Assembly (NCBI RefSeq): GCF_030272615.1
Contig: NC_081405.1
Coordinates: 477,489,508-477,553,507 of the forward strand
DNA: 64,000 bases
Source: Cryptomeria japonica
Taxonomy: Eukaryota > Streptophyta > Pinopsida > Cupressales > Cupressaceae
Reading direction: 5' to 3'
Of the stretch, positions 45,546-57,261 are shown piece after piece. A model generated the notes under the pieces. That model searched no databases. It was not told where the DNA came from and saw only the letters and a program-made list of their open reading frames with translations. A program made the translations under genes and the position numbers. Positions within the stretch are counted from its first letter, which is position 1. Each line of letters opens with the position of its first letter.

Positions 45546-47882
45546 AAAAAAGGCCATGTAACCGATAAAACAATTTTTTTTTGGGCTTGTGGAAGCCCAC
45601 CATATTTTCGGATTTCACTAACTTTTCGCTTCATGTGTAAGTTTTAAACTAACTCTTTTTTTCGCTTAAAAATAAAAAATACTTCATTTTGGTGCTCTGA
45701 AAACTTACAAACAAATTTCATTTCTTTGCAAGTTAGGATTCAAACTTCATCTTTGGTGCTCTAAAAATCACAAAACAAACTTTATTTCTTGCAAGTTAGG
45801 ATTAACTTTTATTTAATGCTTAAAACAAGACAAGACAAATCTCATTTCTTGCATCAAATTTAAGAAAAATCGCAGTCCACATTTTGATTTTGTGCAAGTA
45901 AAAAGAACAATCAACTTGTCTCATTTTTGCAAAAATGATTTTACTTCATGCAAACGTGTTTTTTATTAAGTTGACCAAGATTTCAAATTCTAGTTTACTC
46001 AACATTTTTCCTTTGAAGTTAAAAAGAACATCATGGTTGTTGGAGCAACATCTCGAATTAGATAGAACATCATTGCAATGACAAGTTAAAAAGAACAAGT
46101 GTATTTTGTGTTTGGCACACTTGTGCAAAAGAGTTGGTCGAGTGGTCCTACTTCTAACACACACTATCCTCTCCCTTGGCTTTCGTGGTCCTAGGTGCAA
46201 GAGAAAAGTGTTAGTAACACTCAAGTTTTATCTTTTTAAGAGAGGCACAGTAAATCCTTCGAGCCGCTATAGAAATCAGGTGAGAGTGAAAGTTGTAGCC
46301 TTGGGTATAGTTGTTCCTATAGTGTAACTTGTCGAAAGGACAAATGGGCCCCACCATAAGTTACAAGGCTCTTAAGTGAGTCACTGCAGAATGAACTTAT
46401 ATCCAAAAACATCAAAAATTACTAAACACTTTTAAGTAGTAACCCACCTATTCTATTGATTGAGGATATTTGTGATAAATTCAGTGTAAGAGCATAGATG
46501 GTTTTGCTGCCAAGATACTCATCATACATATTTCCTTGAGTAGAAACATATCTTTTTGAAAGGTTACTTGTAGCCCGATAAAAGTGGTGACTCCCCCATC
46601 ATAGGGATCATCTATTTTGTTATGCTTGCGCAAGACTTAGTATATCACATCCTTACCTGCCACGATGAGATTCATAAGGTATGTAGTACCAAAGTTGAAG
46701 AAATATCAAGATGTGGGCTGAAATTATCGCAACTGGCCATTTGACCTTAGGGATAAAAAGTGTTTGAAGTATTTTCATTTTTTGAGTCAAGATCAGTACA
46801 AATTGAGCTGACTTCAGGCTTTGGAAACACCTAAAATACATTTGGAGGCAAGGGTCATAAAAAGTTCAAGAGATTGGGTTGATCTAGACCCATACTTACT
46901 TGTGCCTTTTGAGGCAACATTCTTGTGCTTGTGTGCTTGATTTGTTTTCTTGTCAAAGAAACATCATAAAAAAACCAAAAATCCAAAACAAGTATTCATC
47001 CAACACCAACATTTTCAAAAAAAAGATCAAGGACAAAGAGAAATAATCAAAAGTATCAAACTATATGACCATTCTTCACATCTTGAGAGAGAAGAATCTT
47101 CATCAAAACATCAACTTGATGAAAAGACCATTAAGCTCAAAGGGTTTTGTCAAAAGGAGAAATTTTTTCTATCTTAATAGACAAATATTTGTCTCTCATA
47201 GAGCCTTCTTACGTCACATATGTCTTTACCTTTAAGGGAAATCAAACGAATTTGACCTAGAATCATTAAACCGCAGAGCTTTTACTCAATATAGAGCTTT
47301 GAGTTATCACAAGAACAAAGGAGGCAAAATCAATCCTAACTTATTTCTCGACATTTGCATCACATATAACGTAGATCGGGAAAAACCACCAACCCCTGAA
47401 CAAGCAGAGGAAGAATTTGTTCCTTTTGTAACACAAAGTTTCTATTGAAGTTGAACATCTCATGTATTATCACATTCACATCTCATCAAATCCATTCCAA
47501 CTCTCAAAATATTAAAAAAGAATTGTCCTAAGTTCTATTTCAATATTGCTTGAATCAAACACAACACGTCACTTTTAGAGTGTCTCTACATCTAGGATAA
47601 ACTCATCCTAAGAGACATTTCTATGCAGGTTAAATTTAGTTTATGAGTGCATCCTCTCATTACTAGGTAGTTGAGTCTATAATACATCTCAGATTCCTCT
47701 ACACCTTATCACATCAAACTTTGTCAATCCAACACAACAAGCAATTCAAGAAAGAACTTTGGTAACATTTACCTATAGTTCTAGGGATCCGCATGCAAAA
47801 CACTTCACCAAACATCAATCTTTCATTTCATCACCAACTCATCATCATTTTAATTAAACTTCAACAAAAACTTGTAAACAAA
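45546..47882 (+). other. Element J leader, no coding support
   Basis: About 2.3 kb of AT-rich sequence before the gag ATG. There are short plus-strand frames (46106-46327, 46950-47177) but no domain in any. A long untranslated leader is normal for Tat-like gypsy elements. Confidence 0.6.
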
Positions 47883-49766
47883 ATGGCTCATACCAGATCC
47901 AGGTCTAGACAACAAGAAATTGAAGAGGAAGAGGAGGAAAATCTTAATGAATTCCAAGAAGCCCTTGGAGGAAACACAAATGATGAAAATCCAAGTACTC
48001 CTACTCTTGCAGCAATAGAAAGGGCACAACATGACCCTCTCTTTAATAGACATTTTGATGAAATACTTAGGAGCAATGGTGATGCTCACTTTTTAGGACT
48101 TGCTCAAGAGGGGGCTAAACTACCCTCTGACTTTGACGTTGCACAACTAAGGCAAGAATTAGAATGCCAAAGTTGTAATGAGGATGAAAGAGGTCGAGAT
48201 CACATTAGATATAACCTTCATCAAGGTAATCCCCAACCTCCTCCTCATCCCAATGAAATAGACATGTTGCGGCAATAAGTCAAAAATTTTGCCCAGCAAC
48301 TTCATAGTGGTGTAAAAACTAGTCAATTTTCACTTAATGACATTTATCCCTATCCCTTTGATAGGAATCTTCATATGCCACCTTTTCTGCAAGGGTTTGA
48401 AATACCCAAGTTTGAAAAGTATAGAGGAAAAGGAGATCCTCATGATCATGTTAGAGAATTCCATTCAGCTTGCCTCGAAGTGGCATATGAGGATACATAC
48501 TTAATGTGACTTTTTCCCCAAAGCTTGGGAGGAACAACCACATCATGGTTTTCCTGATTACCAGGTGGCATTAGGACCTTCAAAGAGCTAGTCCAGAAGT
48601 TCCTAGAACATTACTCACACAACATTGAATGTAATATCACCATGGCTGATCTATGTAACACTAAACAAAAATCGGGTGAGCTATTTTCAGTCTTTTTGCA
48701 ATGATGGCGTCAAATGTCTAGCAGACGTTCTCTTTAGTTACCTAAACAAGAACTAGTGGAAATATTTATTTCCAACTTATATGACAAAATAGAATTTCAC
48801 CTAGATGTAAAAGACACAGACTCTTTCAATGACATGATCACCAAAGGCTTAAAATGTGAGCGGGCTCTCATCAAAAAAGGGCTTATCAAGATATATAATA
48901 AGCCAAAGGATGGCCCTCACCCGTGCTTCAATAGTGACAAGCCTATCTTCTGGAACAAAAACAAAAACATCATCAATGATGGGGTTGTGGATGCAAGAAC
49001 TATCAAAAGTGCACAACCTATGGTTTGATTTGTAGGACAGAACCCCCCACCCAAGAATAACATAGTTGCTCCTCTAGATCAAGGACACAACACATCTCAA
49101 GAGGAACCCAAACAACGTCAGCAAAATATTAAACCAAAATGAACATACACTCCCTTAGGGGAACCTATTGAAATGGTGTTATGTTAGTTGGTTTTTAAAA
49201 GTCTGGTGACCTTACCAAAAACATAAAATTATGAATCTCAGGTCAAACCTTCATTGTGGAGGGATACTGAACATTGTGATTTCCATCAAGAGAAAGGGCA
49301 TAAGACAAGAAATTGTCACAGATTGAAAGATCTTATTCAAGATCTTATTGACTAAGCTGAAATAAAAATTGAAGGACATGACCCAAAGACAACAAACAAT
49401 GATCATCTCATGTTTAAAAATCCACTTCCATCACAAGATCAAAGGGGTCCTTCCACTTTAGGAAGACACACATATACTACTGATTATACGCAAGCCGTGT
49501 ATAATTACATTGTGAATCACCTATATGATCCTAGTGAAAAGATTGCAACTATTACCATCAAAAATTCCATCTCCACTTGCAATGTTGTTACACGTCGCAA
49601 CAAGATTACCATAAAAGAAGTTCCACAAGGCACCCCATCTATCCCAAAGCAGTATAACCTTGTGGAACTGTTAGACAAAATGCCTTCACTAATATCTATC
49701 TTAGAGCTATTGTGCCTATCTCCATCCCATAAAACAATCTTGGATCAAGCTCTCCAAGAGGCGTAA
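47883..49766 (+). pseudogene. Gypsy gag (element J)
   Basis: Starts at ATG 47883 (MAHTRSRSRQQEIEEEEE). An N-terminal acidic region is followed by FEIPKFEKYRGKGDPHDHV, then the gag core LGGTTTSWFS and FKELVQKFLEHYS, then NITMADLCNTKQKSGELF and the M-S-S-R-R end. A single CCHC knuckle follows (CDFHQEKGHKTRNC, about 49272). One frame holds throughout. Stops lie at 48276, 48507, 48555, 48702, 48735, 49026, 49140, 49185, 49224, 49353 and 49764. Each is TGA, TAA or TAG in a place where CGA, CAA or CAG would give a sensible residue. Confidence 0.88.
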
Positions 49767-50583
49767 GTCCCTACAAACTTAAATACAGATCAGTTCCAAG
49801 CCATGGTTGGAAACCTAAGGTCATCACCTTATCTCACTTTCTCTGAAAGTGACAACTCATCCTTCCAGCAACCTCATAATGCCTCACTACACATTGAAGG
49901 GTTTATCAACCAACATAGGATCAAGCAAGTCTTGATTGATAATGGACCAGGCCTGAATATCTGTACGCTACAATTATTCACAGCTTTGGGATATGCAATT
50001 GAATTAGTGGATCCCCGCAAGAAGATCACAATCAAAGCCTATGATGATGTAGAGCGTTTATCCAAAGGAGCTATTGTGCTACCAATCTGAGTGGGCCCTA
50101 TGGTGAAACACATCATCTTTCAAGTTCTAGACCTTCCTCTGCCATACAATTTATTGTTAGGAAAACCTTGGATACATGCCATGTAAGCCATGCCATCCAC
50201 CTACCATCAGTGTATCAAGTTCCCGCACAATGGTGTGGAAATTGCAATCTTGGGCGATGCAAACCCCTTTGCATATTGTCATAATATAAGTCATCAACTA
50301 GAGATTATCATTCCTAACAATAGAGAAGCCATCTCCTCCACATCATACGTAAGTCCAGCCTCTCTATTGAGTTCAAACACCACTACACCCAAGCAAGAGA
50401 AGCTCAAAATGAAAATAGCAGAGGAAGGTCCTGGGGAGTACAATTTGAGCCAACTCTTTGGTGTGGGACAAATGCCCACTTCTCCTAGAACACATGGCAA
50501 ACCTCAATGGTTACTTCAAATGCCACTGGTCAAGCCAGCATGTACTTTGACACTAGTCATCCTAGGAAAGAGTCAAGAAGATT
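49767..50583 (+). pseudogene. Aspartic protease and following linker (element J)
   Basis: In the same frame as gag. The active site reads VLIDNGPGLNICTL: D-N-G in place of D-[ST]-G, as in some Tat elements. Then come KAYDDVERLSKGAIVLPI, a stop, and the end LLLGKPWIHAM, stop, TYHQCIKFPHNGVEI. Stops at 50088 and 50184 again fit C-to-T changes. The linker runs on with no domain until copia LTR sequence starts at ~50584. Confidence 0.85.
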
Positions 50584-50805
50584 TACCAGTACCGATCACC
50601 TTACCATTCTATCCACACAAGTCAGGCACCTCTTGTGTACAAGTGAATCCCAGGGTCATAATCCTTACCTTACCAGTTGTCTGCAACACAATGTGATATC
50701 AAAAATATCTCAACCTATACTCTTCCTTGATAGTGTTGTACATACATCTCTCATAATGGTAGTCATCCCATACCAGTTGACATCAATGACAACCCAATGC
50801 CAACA
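50584..50805 (-). repeat. Element K 3' LTR remnant
   Basis: Matches 59513-59734 (TACCAGTACCGATCACCTTA... to CCAATGCCAACA). The remaining ~2.2 kb of this LTR is missing and element J sequence abuts directly. This is a deletion or recombination joint. Confidence 0.87.
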
Positions 50806-52300
50806 ATATCCCCCTTTGGCATTGATGTCAACTCATGTAGTATCCAACATATTACATAATCCATCTCCCCCTTTCACTAGTCTATGGATTCTCAACACAT
50901 GTAGTATACATTATACTATAGAATATTTCTCTCCCTTTAACAATAATGGAAAAGGGCATTGTAAGGGTATCATTCCTCCGTGTATTTACCAATCACTGAC
51001 AAAATTCTTTCTCCCCATTTTTCTTTATTAGATGCAACTCCTCCTTTGATACTACTTGTTATCTTGTTACCAATTGTTACATCTTCTTACATCTTCTTGA
51101 GTCACTACACTTGAGATAGAGGACTCAACCATCAACTGACACCAATTGAGCATGCAAATTTTATACCATTTGTTAGAATACTCAAATTCAGAGGGATGTG
51201 CCTACAAACACTACTTACCTACCGGTCAACCTACATCACCTCTTGTTTGATCCCAAATTTCTTTAGGAATCAAATGTGATTATACTACCAATACAACTAG
51301 CCAACTGATAAGTAGGAATCAAATTTGATTTTACTAAGAATACAATCAACCAAATGACAGGTAGATACCCCTTGTAATAGAATTCTCCTGGGTATTCCTA
51401 CTGTGACTTTTCATCATCTATAGTTTTGGGTAGCCGGTGAACTTAGTCTTCTAATTTCAAGCATCATGGCTTTGTATCATAGCCACTTGAACTCCCCCTG
51501 AGTCATACATCTCAGGTCCTTGTTTCTGATGAGGTCTAACACCGGGGTTTCAATCATGTTGCATGTACTGGTTGAGCTATGCATATGTGATTATTTGGTA
51601 ATCTTTTGGTTTCATCATATTCACCACAACCTATGACATGATCCTGAGACATAAACTTCACATTCCATGCTACCAAGGCTATTGTAATGATTTCCAACTT
51701 CATTGACTTACATACCTTGCAAGTACCTATTAGCACACAAGTCAGTAACATCCTGCACTTGCCAGTTTCCTGTACTAATCCATTATCACCACTGGAGCAC
51801 TTTCCCATGACTCCTAACATTCTATGTCACTCTATATCAGATTCCAATTGTTATCTTATCATACATTGATGTAACAGTAGTGATTCAGTTCTGATATGTG
51901 GGTGTGTAGTCAAGTCAACCTCTACACACACTTATCTTCTCATTTTCTTCCTTCATACCAGCAACACTTAGTTCTTCCAAGTGTCCTTCTTCCACTGAGG
52001 GGGTGAATGATAAATTTAGTATGTTACTCCCCCTAAGATCCATCATCTCCTTTAGGCCTTAGAAGATATCACCTATGCTATGAGTGCACAGTGTTGGTCA
52101 ATGGTCTTCTTCCTCCATACCTTCCTGGTCTCATTCTTCTTCCTAGTTTCATGCTTGGGAGAAGGTCTTTCCTTCTTCTGTTGATGGGTCCTTCCATTTC
52201 CTAACTCTCTATTACACCTAGAAGTAGTTCTATAGTAGCACACATCATCCATCCCAACATCATATTTGGGGAAGAGATACTTACCTATTTAGATACAGGA
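50806..52300 (-). other. Element K 3' tail: polypurine tracts and a basic frame
   Basis: Directly beside the LTR the minus strand carries GACATCAATGCCAAAGGGGG, a strong polypurine tract. Further copies (plus-strand CTCCCCCT-like) lie near 50866, 51491 and 52027. Around 52090-52250 one minus frame is Lys/Arg-rich (THQQKKERPSPKHETRKKNE). The usual RNase H end (KEQ-ADIFTKPLP) is absent. The plus-strand frames here are shadows. Confidence 0.6.
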
Positions 52301-52314
52301 ACTTTGAAGCCATT

Positions 52315-52815
52315 TCATACATGCTTCATCCAAATTGTCTCAGTGCAGTTCATAAATGCTGCAACATACTTCACTTCTACTGTAGACTGAGAGATACAAC
52401 TCTGTTTCTTACTCATCCATGAGACTAGTCTTCCACCAAGAAAGAATGCACCACCAGTTGTGCTCTTCTGGTCATCCACATTACTAGCCCAGTCAGCATG
52501 TGTAAAAACTTTTAGGTTGAAATCATTACTGTATAGATACCATAATCCATAGTCAATAGTTTCCTTCAGATATCTTGGAATCCACTTGACTGCTACCAAG
52601 TGGGATTCTCTTGGGCTTTTCTGGAACCATGCAGCAATGCCCACTGCATGTGCAATGTCCGGTCTGCTATGTACTACATAGTGCAATTTACCAATCATTG
52701 ATTGGTATTTCTTCTCATTTACTAACCCTAAGTCATCCTCTTTGGATAATTTACAACTGGTCAGCATCGGTGTACCAACCAGTTTGTTGTCTTCCATGCC
52801 AAAGGTCTTCAACAC
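52315..52815 (-). pseudogene. Copia reverse transcriptase thumb and RNase H N-part (element K)
   Basis: Reads MLKTFGMEDNKLVGTPM, YQSMIGKLHYVVHSRPDIAH, FTHADWASNVDDQKSTTGG, SWMSKKQSCISQSTVEVKYV, then ETIWMKHV and a stop. STVEVKY stands for the conserved S-T-x-E-A-E-Y. The C-terminal ~75 residues of RNase H are not found downstream, so this part is truncated or replaced. Confidence 0.9.
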
Positions 52816-53520
52816 CTCTTTGACATATTTGGACTAAGGGATAAAGATTCCATCTTTCATTTGTTGAATCTGTAGTCCAATGAAGAACTTAATCTCCCCT
52901 GTAAGTGACATCTCAAAATCCTTTTTCATCTCATCTATAAAATCATGACTCATCTTGTCATCTCCTCCAAAGATTATGTCATCAACAAATACCTCGGATT
53001 AGAATCTAATCTCCTTTTGAATTCAGGTAGATATTACTATCCTCACTTGTTCTCTCAAATCCAATCTTCACAAGATGGGAGTGCAAGCATTCATACCATA
53101 CTCTAGGTGCCTTCTTTAGTCCATACAAGGCCTTATGTAGCCTACACACCATGTCACTATCTTCTGATAGGGAAAACCCATCTGGTTGCTCTATATACAC
53201 CTCCTCTTCTAGTATTCCATTCAGAAATGCAGACTTTACATCCATTTGATATACCTTGAATCCCTTGAATGTTTCATATGCAAGAAGCATACGAACTCCT
53301 TCCAATCTAGCTACTGGAGAAAAGGTTTCTCCATATCCTTCTCCTTCTTCTTGGGAATATCCTTTACACACCAATCTGGCTTTGTTTCTAACCACTGTGC
53401 CATCTTCATTCAACTTATTTCTGAAAACTATTTGGTGCCAACGACATTTTTATGCTCTGGTCTAGGTACCAAAGACCATGTACCATTCTTTTCTATCTGG
53501 TCAAGTTCCTCTTCCATCAC
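52816..53520 (-). pseudogene. Copia reverse transcriptase core (element K)
   Basis: The open piece 53006-53413 reads [54 protein letters not shown] and [12 protein letters not shown]. Just beyond its stop another frame carries FVDDIIFGGDD, the catalytic Y/FVDD box, so a small shift near 53000 is one of the breaks. It copies element RNA to DNA in active relatives. Confidence 0.9.
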
Positions 53521-53892
53521 CTTGATCTAGTCTTCATCTTTATGTGCCTCTCTGAATGTTTTAGGCTCAAATTCAGAGATCATGCAAGAGTTTTCTCCGA
53601 TCTTTCTTCTTGTAAGAATTCCTGCATCCTTATCTCCTATGATATGCTTTGGATCATGATTCAACTTTACATACCTAGGAATGATCTTAGTTGTTTACTT
53701 TCTTTTCTTCTTCATCCTCATCTTCATCAGCATCAGCATCTACCGGTGTAGGAGCACTATTACTGGTGCTTGGCTATTTTGCAACTGGTTCCCAAATGGT
53801 TACCACCGGTTCATCTCCTACTTGCTCACTGTTGGTTTCCTCAGATTTCTCAGAGGTTTTATCAATTCTAACATTGATGCTTTCAACAATTC

Positions 53893-55186
53893 TCTAAGTC
53901 CTATTGTCAAAACATTTGAGAGCTTTTCTCTTTGTGGAATACCCTAGGAATATTCCCTCATCACATTTAGCATCAAACTTGCTCTGATGTTCACTCCTCT
54001 TGATATAGCATCTACTACCAAACACTCTGAAGTAGCTTACCACTGGTGTCTTACCGGTCCAATGCTCATAAGGTGTTTTGTCCTTACCCATTTTGATGAG
54101 TACCCGGTTCATTGTGTAGACTGCAGTGCTCACTGCTTCTCTCCAAAAAGTGTGAGCAACCTTTTCTTGGATCAACATAGTTCTAGCTACTTCAACCATA
54201 GTCTGATTGTTTCTTTCTACTAGGCCATTCTGCTGTTGAGTCTAGGGGGCAGATAGTTGCCTTTTGATGCCATTATCTTTAGAGTATTTGTTGAATTCAC
54301 TAGAAGTGAATTCTCCTCCTTGATCGGATTTTAAGCACTTAATCCTCTGACCGCTTTCTTTTCCTACAAGTGCGCTGAAGGCTTTGAACTTTCCAAAAGT
54401 TTTAGATTTGTCCTTCAATATTGTGACCCACATCATTCCTGAGCAATTATCAGTAAGAATCATAAAATACCTATCTCCCTGCACACTCCTAGTTTTCATA
54501 GGACCACACAAATCAGTATGCACAAGATCAAGTAAATTGTCTGTAGTGAAAGGTTTACCTTTGAAGATTGAGGAAGACATCCCCAGTTGACACTCTCTGC
54601 ACAAAGGATTTTCTGGTTTGCTCAGCATAGGCAATCCTCTAACTGCCTTGATTGTACTGACCTTCATAATATTGTCAAAGTTTACATGGCAGAATCTCCT
54701 ATGCCATATCCAACTATCCTCAAACTTAGCCATAAGACATGTACTGACATTAGCATTTAGTTGAAATAGGTTACCTTTGGTCTGCATACTGGTAGCCATC
54801 AGTTCACCACTCTTTCCTTTGATTTTGCACACTCCATTTTTGAATTCCAAAGTGAGTCCATTATCATTCAGTTGAGCAACACTCGAAAGGTTGTGCCTTA
54901 GACCTTCTACCCAATACACATTGTTAGCACTACTTCTTCCATTCAGAGAGATGAACCCTCTACCTTTTACCATACACAATGCATCCTTACTAAAATGAAA
55001 CACACCATCATCATACTCTTCTAGAGATATAAACTTACTCTGGTTACCATTCATATGGTGAGAACAACCACTGTCAATAATCCACTCATTGGAATTATCA
55101 AAGCGGGAGACAAGAGCCTTCTTTTCTGACACATCTTCCTTGACTACTACAAACATGATATCTTCATTTTCTTCATCTTCTGACAT
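53893..55186 (-). pseudogene. Copia protease, pre-integrase and integrase (element K)
   Basis: From 55186 the frame reads an acidic linker, the protease site WIIDSGCSHHMNG, a GAG-pre-integrase part (WHRRFCHVNFDNIMK, then CRECQLG: the HHCC zinc site) and the DDE core (HTDLCGPM, ILTDNCSG, CLKSDQGGEFTSSEF). A stop at 54242 separates this from QQQNGLVERNNQTMVEVART and FGSRCYIKR in the same frame. That stop fits CAG to TAG. Apart from it the region is remarkably open. Confidence 0.92.
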
Positions 55187-55322
55187 ACCGGTTTGACCAT
55201 CTCCTTTTGGTCATGTTGTTGTGACCGGCAACCGAAACCGGTCAACCTCTTGCTCCTATAGGGGTATTTCTCCTTTGGTTCCATGCAGGTCTCTGACTTG
55301 CATATGCTCTATATCCACTTTT

Positions 55323-57188
55323 CTACAAAGAATAGTTATTATATCGACCTCCATGTGACTGCAGGTTCCTCTTTCTACACTCAAACTCTTTATGGCCAAA
55401 ACCATTGCAGTTATGACAAACAACATTTGCATAACCAGGAGAGGGAAGATGCATGTATCTACTCCTGGATACATTTTTCTCATATGCATGATGTCCATAA
55501 GATCCTATATTATTCTTTCTAGATCTCTTTCTACATTCCTCTACCCTATGGCAATAGCCATTACATGCAAAGCAATAACCGATAAAGGATGGCATATGAC
55601 TTACAAATTTGTTTTGCCATGAATGAGGATATCTTGCCAGTTTAGAATCTTCATTTCTTCTTCTTTGAGAATGGATCCTTGGTTGTCCATTCTGTGCAGC
55701 TCTTCCATCTAGTCTCTTCTTTTCCCTATGGGTGGTAGAATTTCTTTGTTCTCTGCCGGTAGGAGGTCTTCTTTGTTGCTTCCTCATTTTCTTGCTTCTG
55801 GTGAAGCTGTCTTCTCCCATCTTCCCTTTACCTTTGGGATCTCCTTTGTTCCTTCTTCTTGCAGCACTAGTCTCCCTTTTTGTCTACAATTCCTCACCAG
55901 TTGTGTTTAGATCAACCTTCATCCTGAGAGTATTTATCACTGTGAAGGTTTGGCCTTTGTTTTCTCCATTGGGGGAAACAAATAGAATGTCATTGTAGGG
56001 GACATTCTTGCTGGTGGAACATTCACAGATCCCACTTCCTAATCCTTGAGTGTCCTTGGCATGCTTTTGCTTCTTCAACATCTTGTCCAAGGCATCACTG
56101 CTATGATCAAACCGGATTCTTACCTTGAGCTTATCCTGACATTTCTCAAGGCCATTTTGGAGAGTCTCCATTTCTCCAATCAGCTTCTGATATTCTTTAT
56201 CTTTAATATCTATCCTGGATGCTATATTTTGACACCGACACACCTTGGTGTTCTTTGACTGAGCTATCAAATCTAAGATGCATTTCTCAAATTCCTCAAG
56301 ACATTTTGTCAGTCAGTTTTGCTCTACTATAGAAACATTCTTGAATAGCTTGTATTCATTTCTCAAGTTCTCCCTTTCACTTTCCTTGGAGTCCAAGAGT
56401 GATTTCAAATCATCAGTCAATCTTTTTGTTTCTTCTAGTTGAGAGGATAATAGGCCAACCCTTTGGTTTGACACATCAAGGTAGATTCTTGACTAACTAC
56501 AATCCTCATGAACTGATCTTTTATAGATTTTACAATCATTTCTAACATTTTGAAGCTCTTCTAGAGCACTTACTAGTTCACACTCAAGATCTACTTTTGC
56601 ATCTTCTTCTTCTTCTCCTTCACTATCAAATAGATCTTGATGGCTAAATCTATCTATCTTGTCTCCTTCTTCCTCATCATCACTACCAAACGCATCTTGT
56701 TGGTGGGATCTATTTGCCTTATCACTTTTAGATGTGTGCACATCATCTTTAGATCCTTAAGATATGAGGAGGTGGGTTCCTTCTTCATCAATGCTGCGAC
56801 TACTAGTGGATCTGCCTTGATAATCTGCACATGTATCTATTGCATTGTTATTCTCACTTCCACACATAGATCCAGTGGTGGAGGGTTCATTTCCATAGAG
56901 CTTCCTTAGTCTATCCCGTAGACTCTTTACTGATTTACACTTATCCACTTGTGAGGAGACATCACCAGTGAGCCCACTGAATATAGCCTTCATGGCTTCT
57001 TCATTGCACTTGAAAATTATTTCTTCTTTAGATGTGGTGGGAGGATTGACATTCTTAGGGAGACCATTGATAACTGACATCCATACATCAAACCCTAGAG
57101 AGGATAGGAAGACTTCCATTATACAACTCCAAATAGAATAGTTTGAACCATCAAACACAGGAGCATTGATTGACACTAAACAAACCAT
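55323..57188 (-). pseudogene. Copia gag, long form with coiled coil and two zinc knuckles (element K)
   Basis: One frame from ATG 57188 (MVCLVSINAPVFDGSNYSIW) to the stop at 55323, broken by in-frame stops at about 56757, 56493, 56310 and 55884. Order: gag N-terminus (SGLTGDVSSQVDKCKSVK, LRDRLRKLYGNE), an acidic Ser/Asp/Glu region, a Glu/Lys/Leu coiled coil of ~150 residues (LEETKRLTDDLKSLLDSKES), a basic region, then knuckles CFACNGYCHRVEEC and CHNCNGFGHKEFEC. The first knuckle has Cys where Gly is usual. Coiled-coil gags are a Sirevirus trait. Confidence 0.88.
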
Positions 57189-57247
57189 TGTGTCCTTAAG
57201 CTGGAATCTACCCAAGCTGGAGAAAGCTTATCTAGCTAGGAACCTAA

Positions 57248-57259
57248 GCTTTGATACCA
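57248..57259 (-). other. Primer binding site (element K)
   Basis: The minus strand reads TGGTATCAAAGC, close to the LTR start at 57262. Same variant as in element H. Confidence 0.88.
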
Positions 57260-57261
57260 AT

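Larger units (their letters stand above)
43749..50583 (+). mobile_element. Element J: Tat/Ogre-like gypsy element, 5' half only
   Basis: LTR (43749-45182), tRNA-Trp primer site, 2.7 kb leader, gag and protease. It is then cut at ~50583, where copia LTR sequence of element K begins. Reverse transcriptase, RNase H, integrase and the 3' LTR are missing. The assignment to the Tat/Ogre branch rests on the primer site, the long leader, the gag words (NITMADLCNTKQKSGE) and the protease end (LLGKPWIHAM, TYHQCIKF). Its coding frame is unusual in having 13 stops but no frameshift. Confidence 0.88.
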
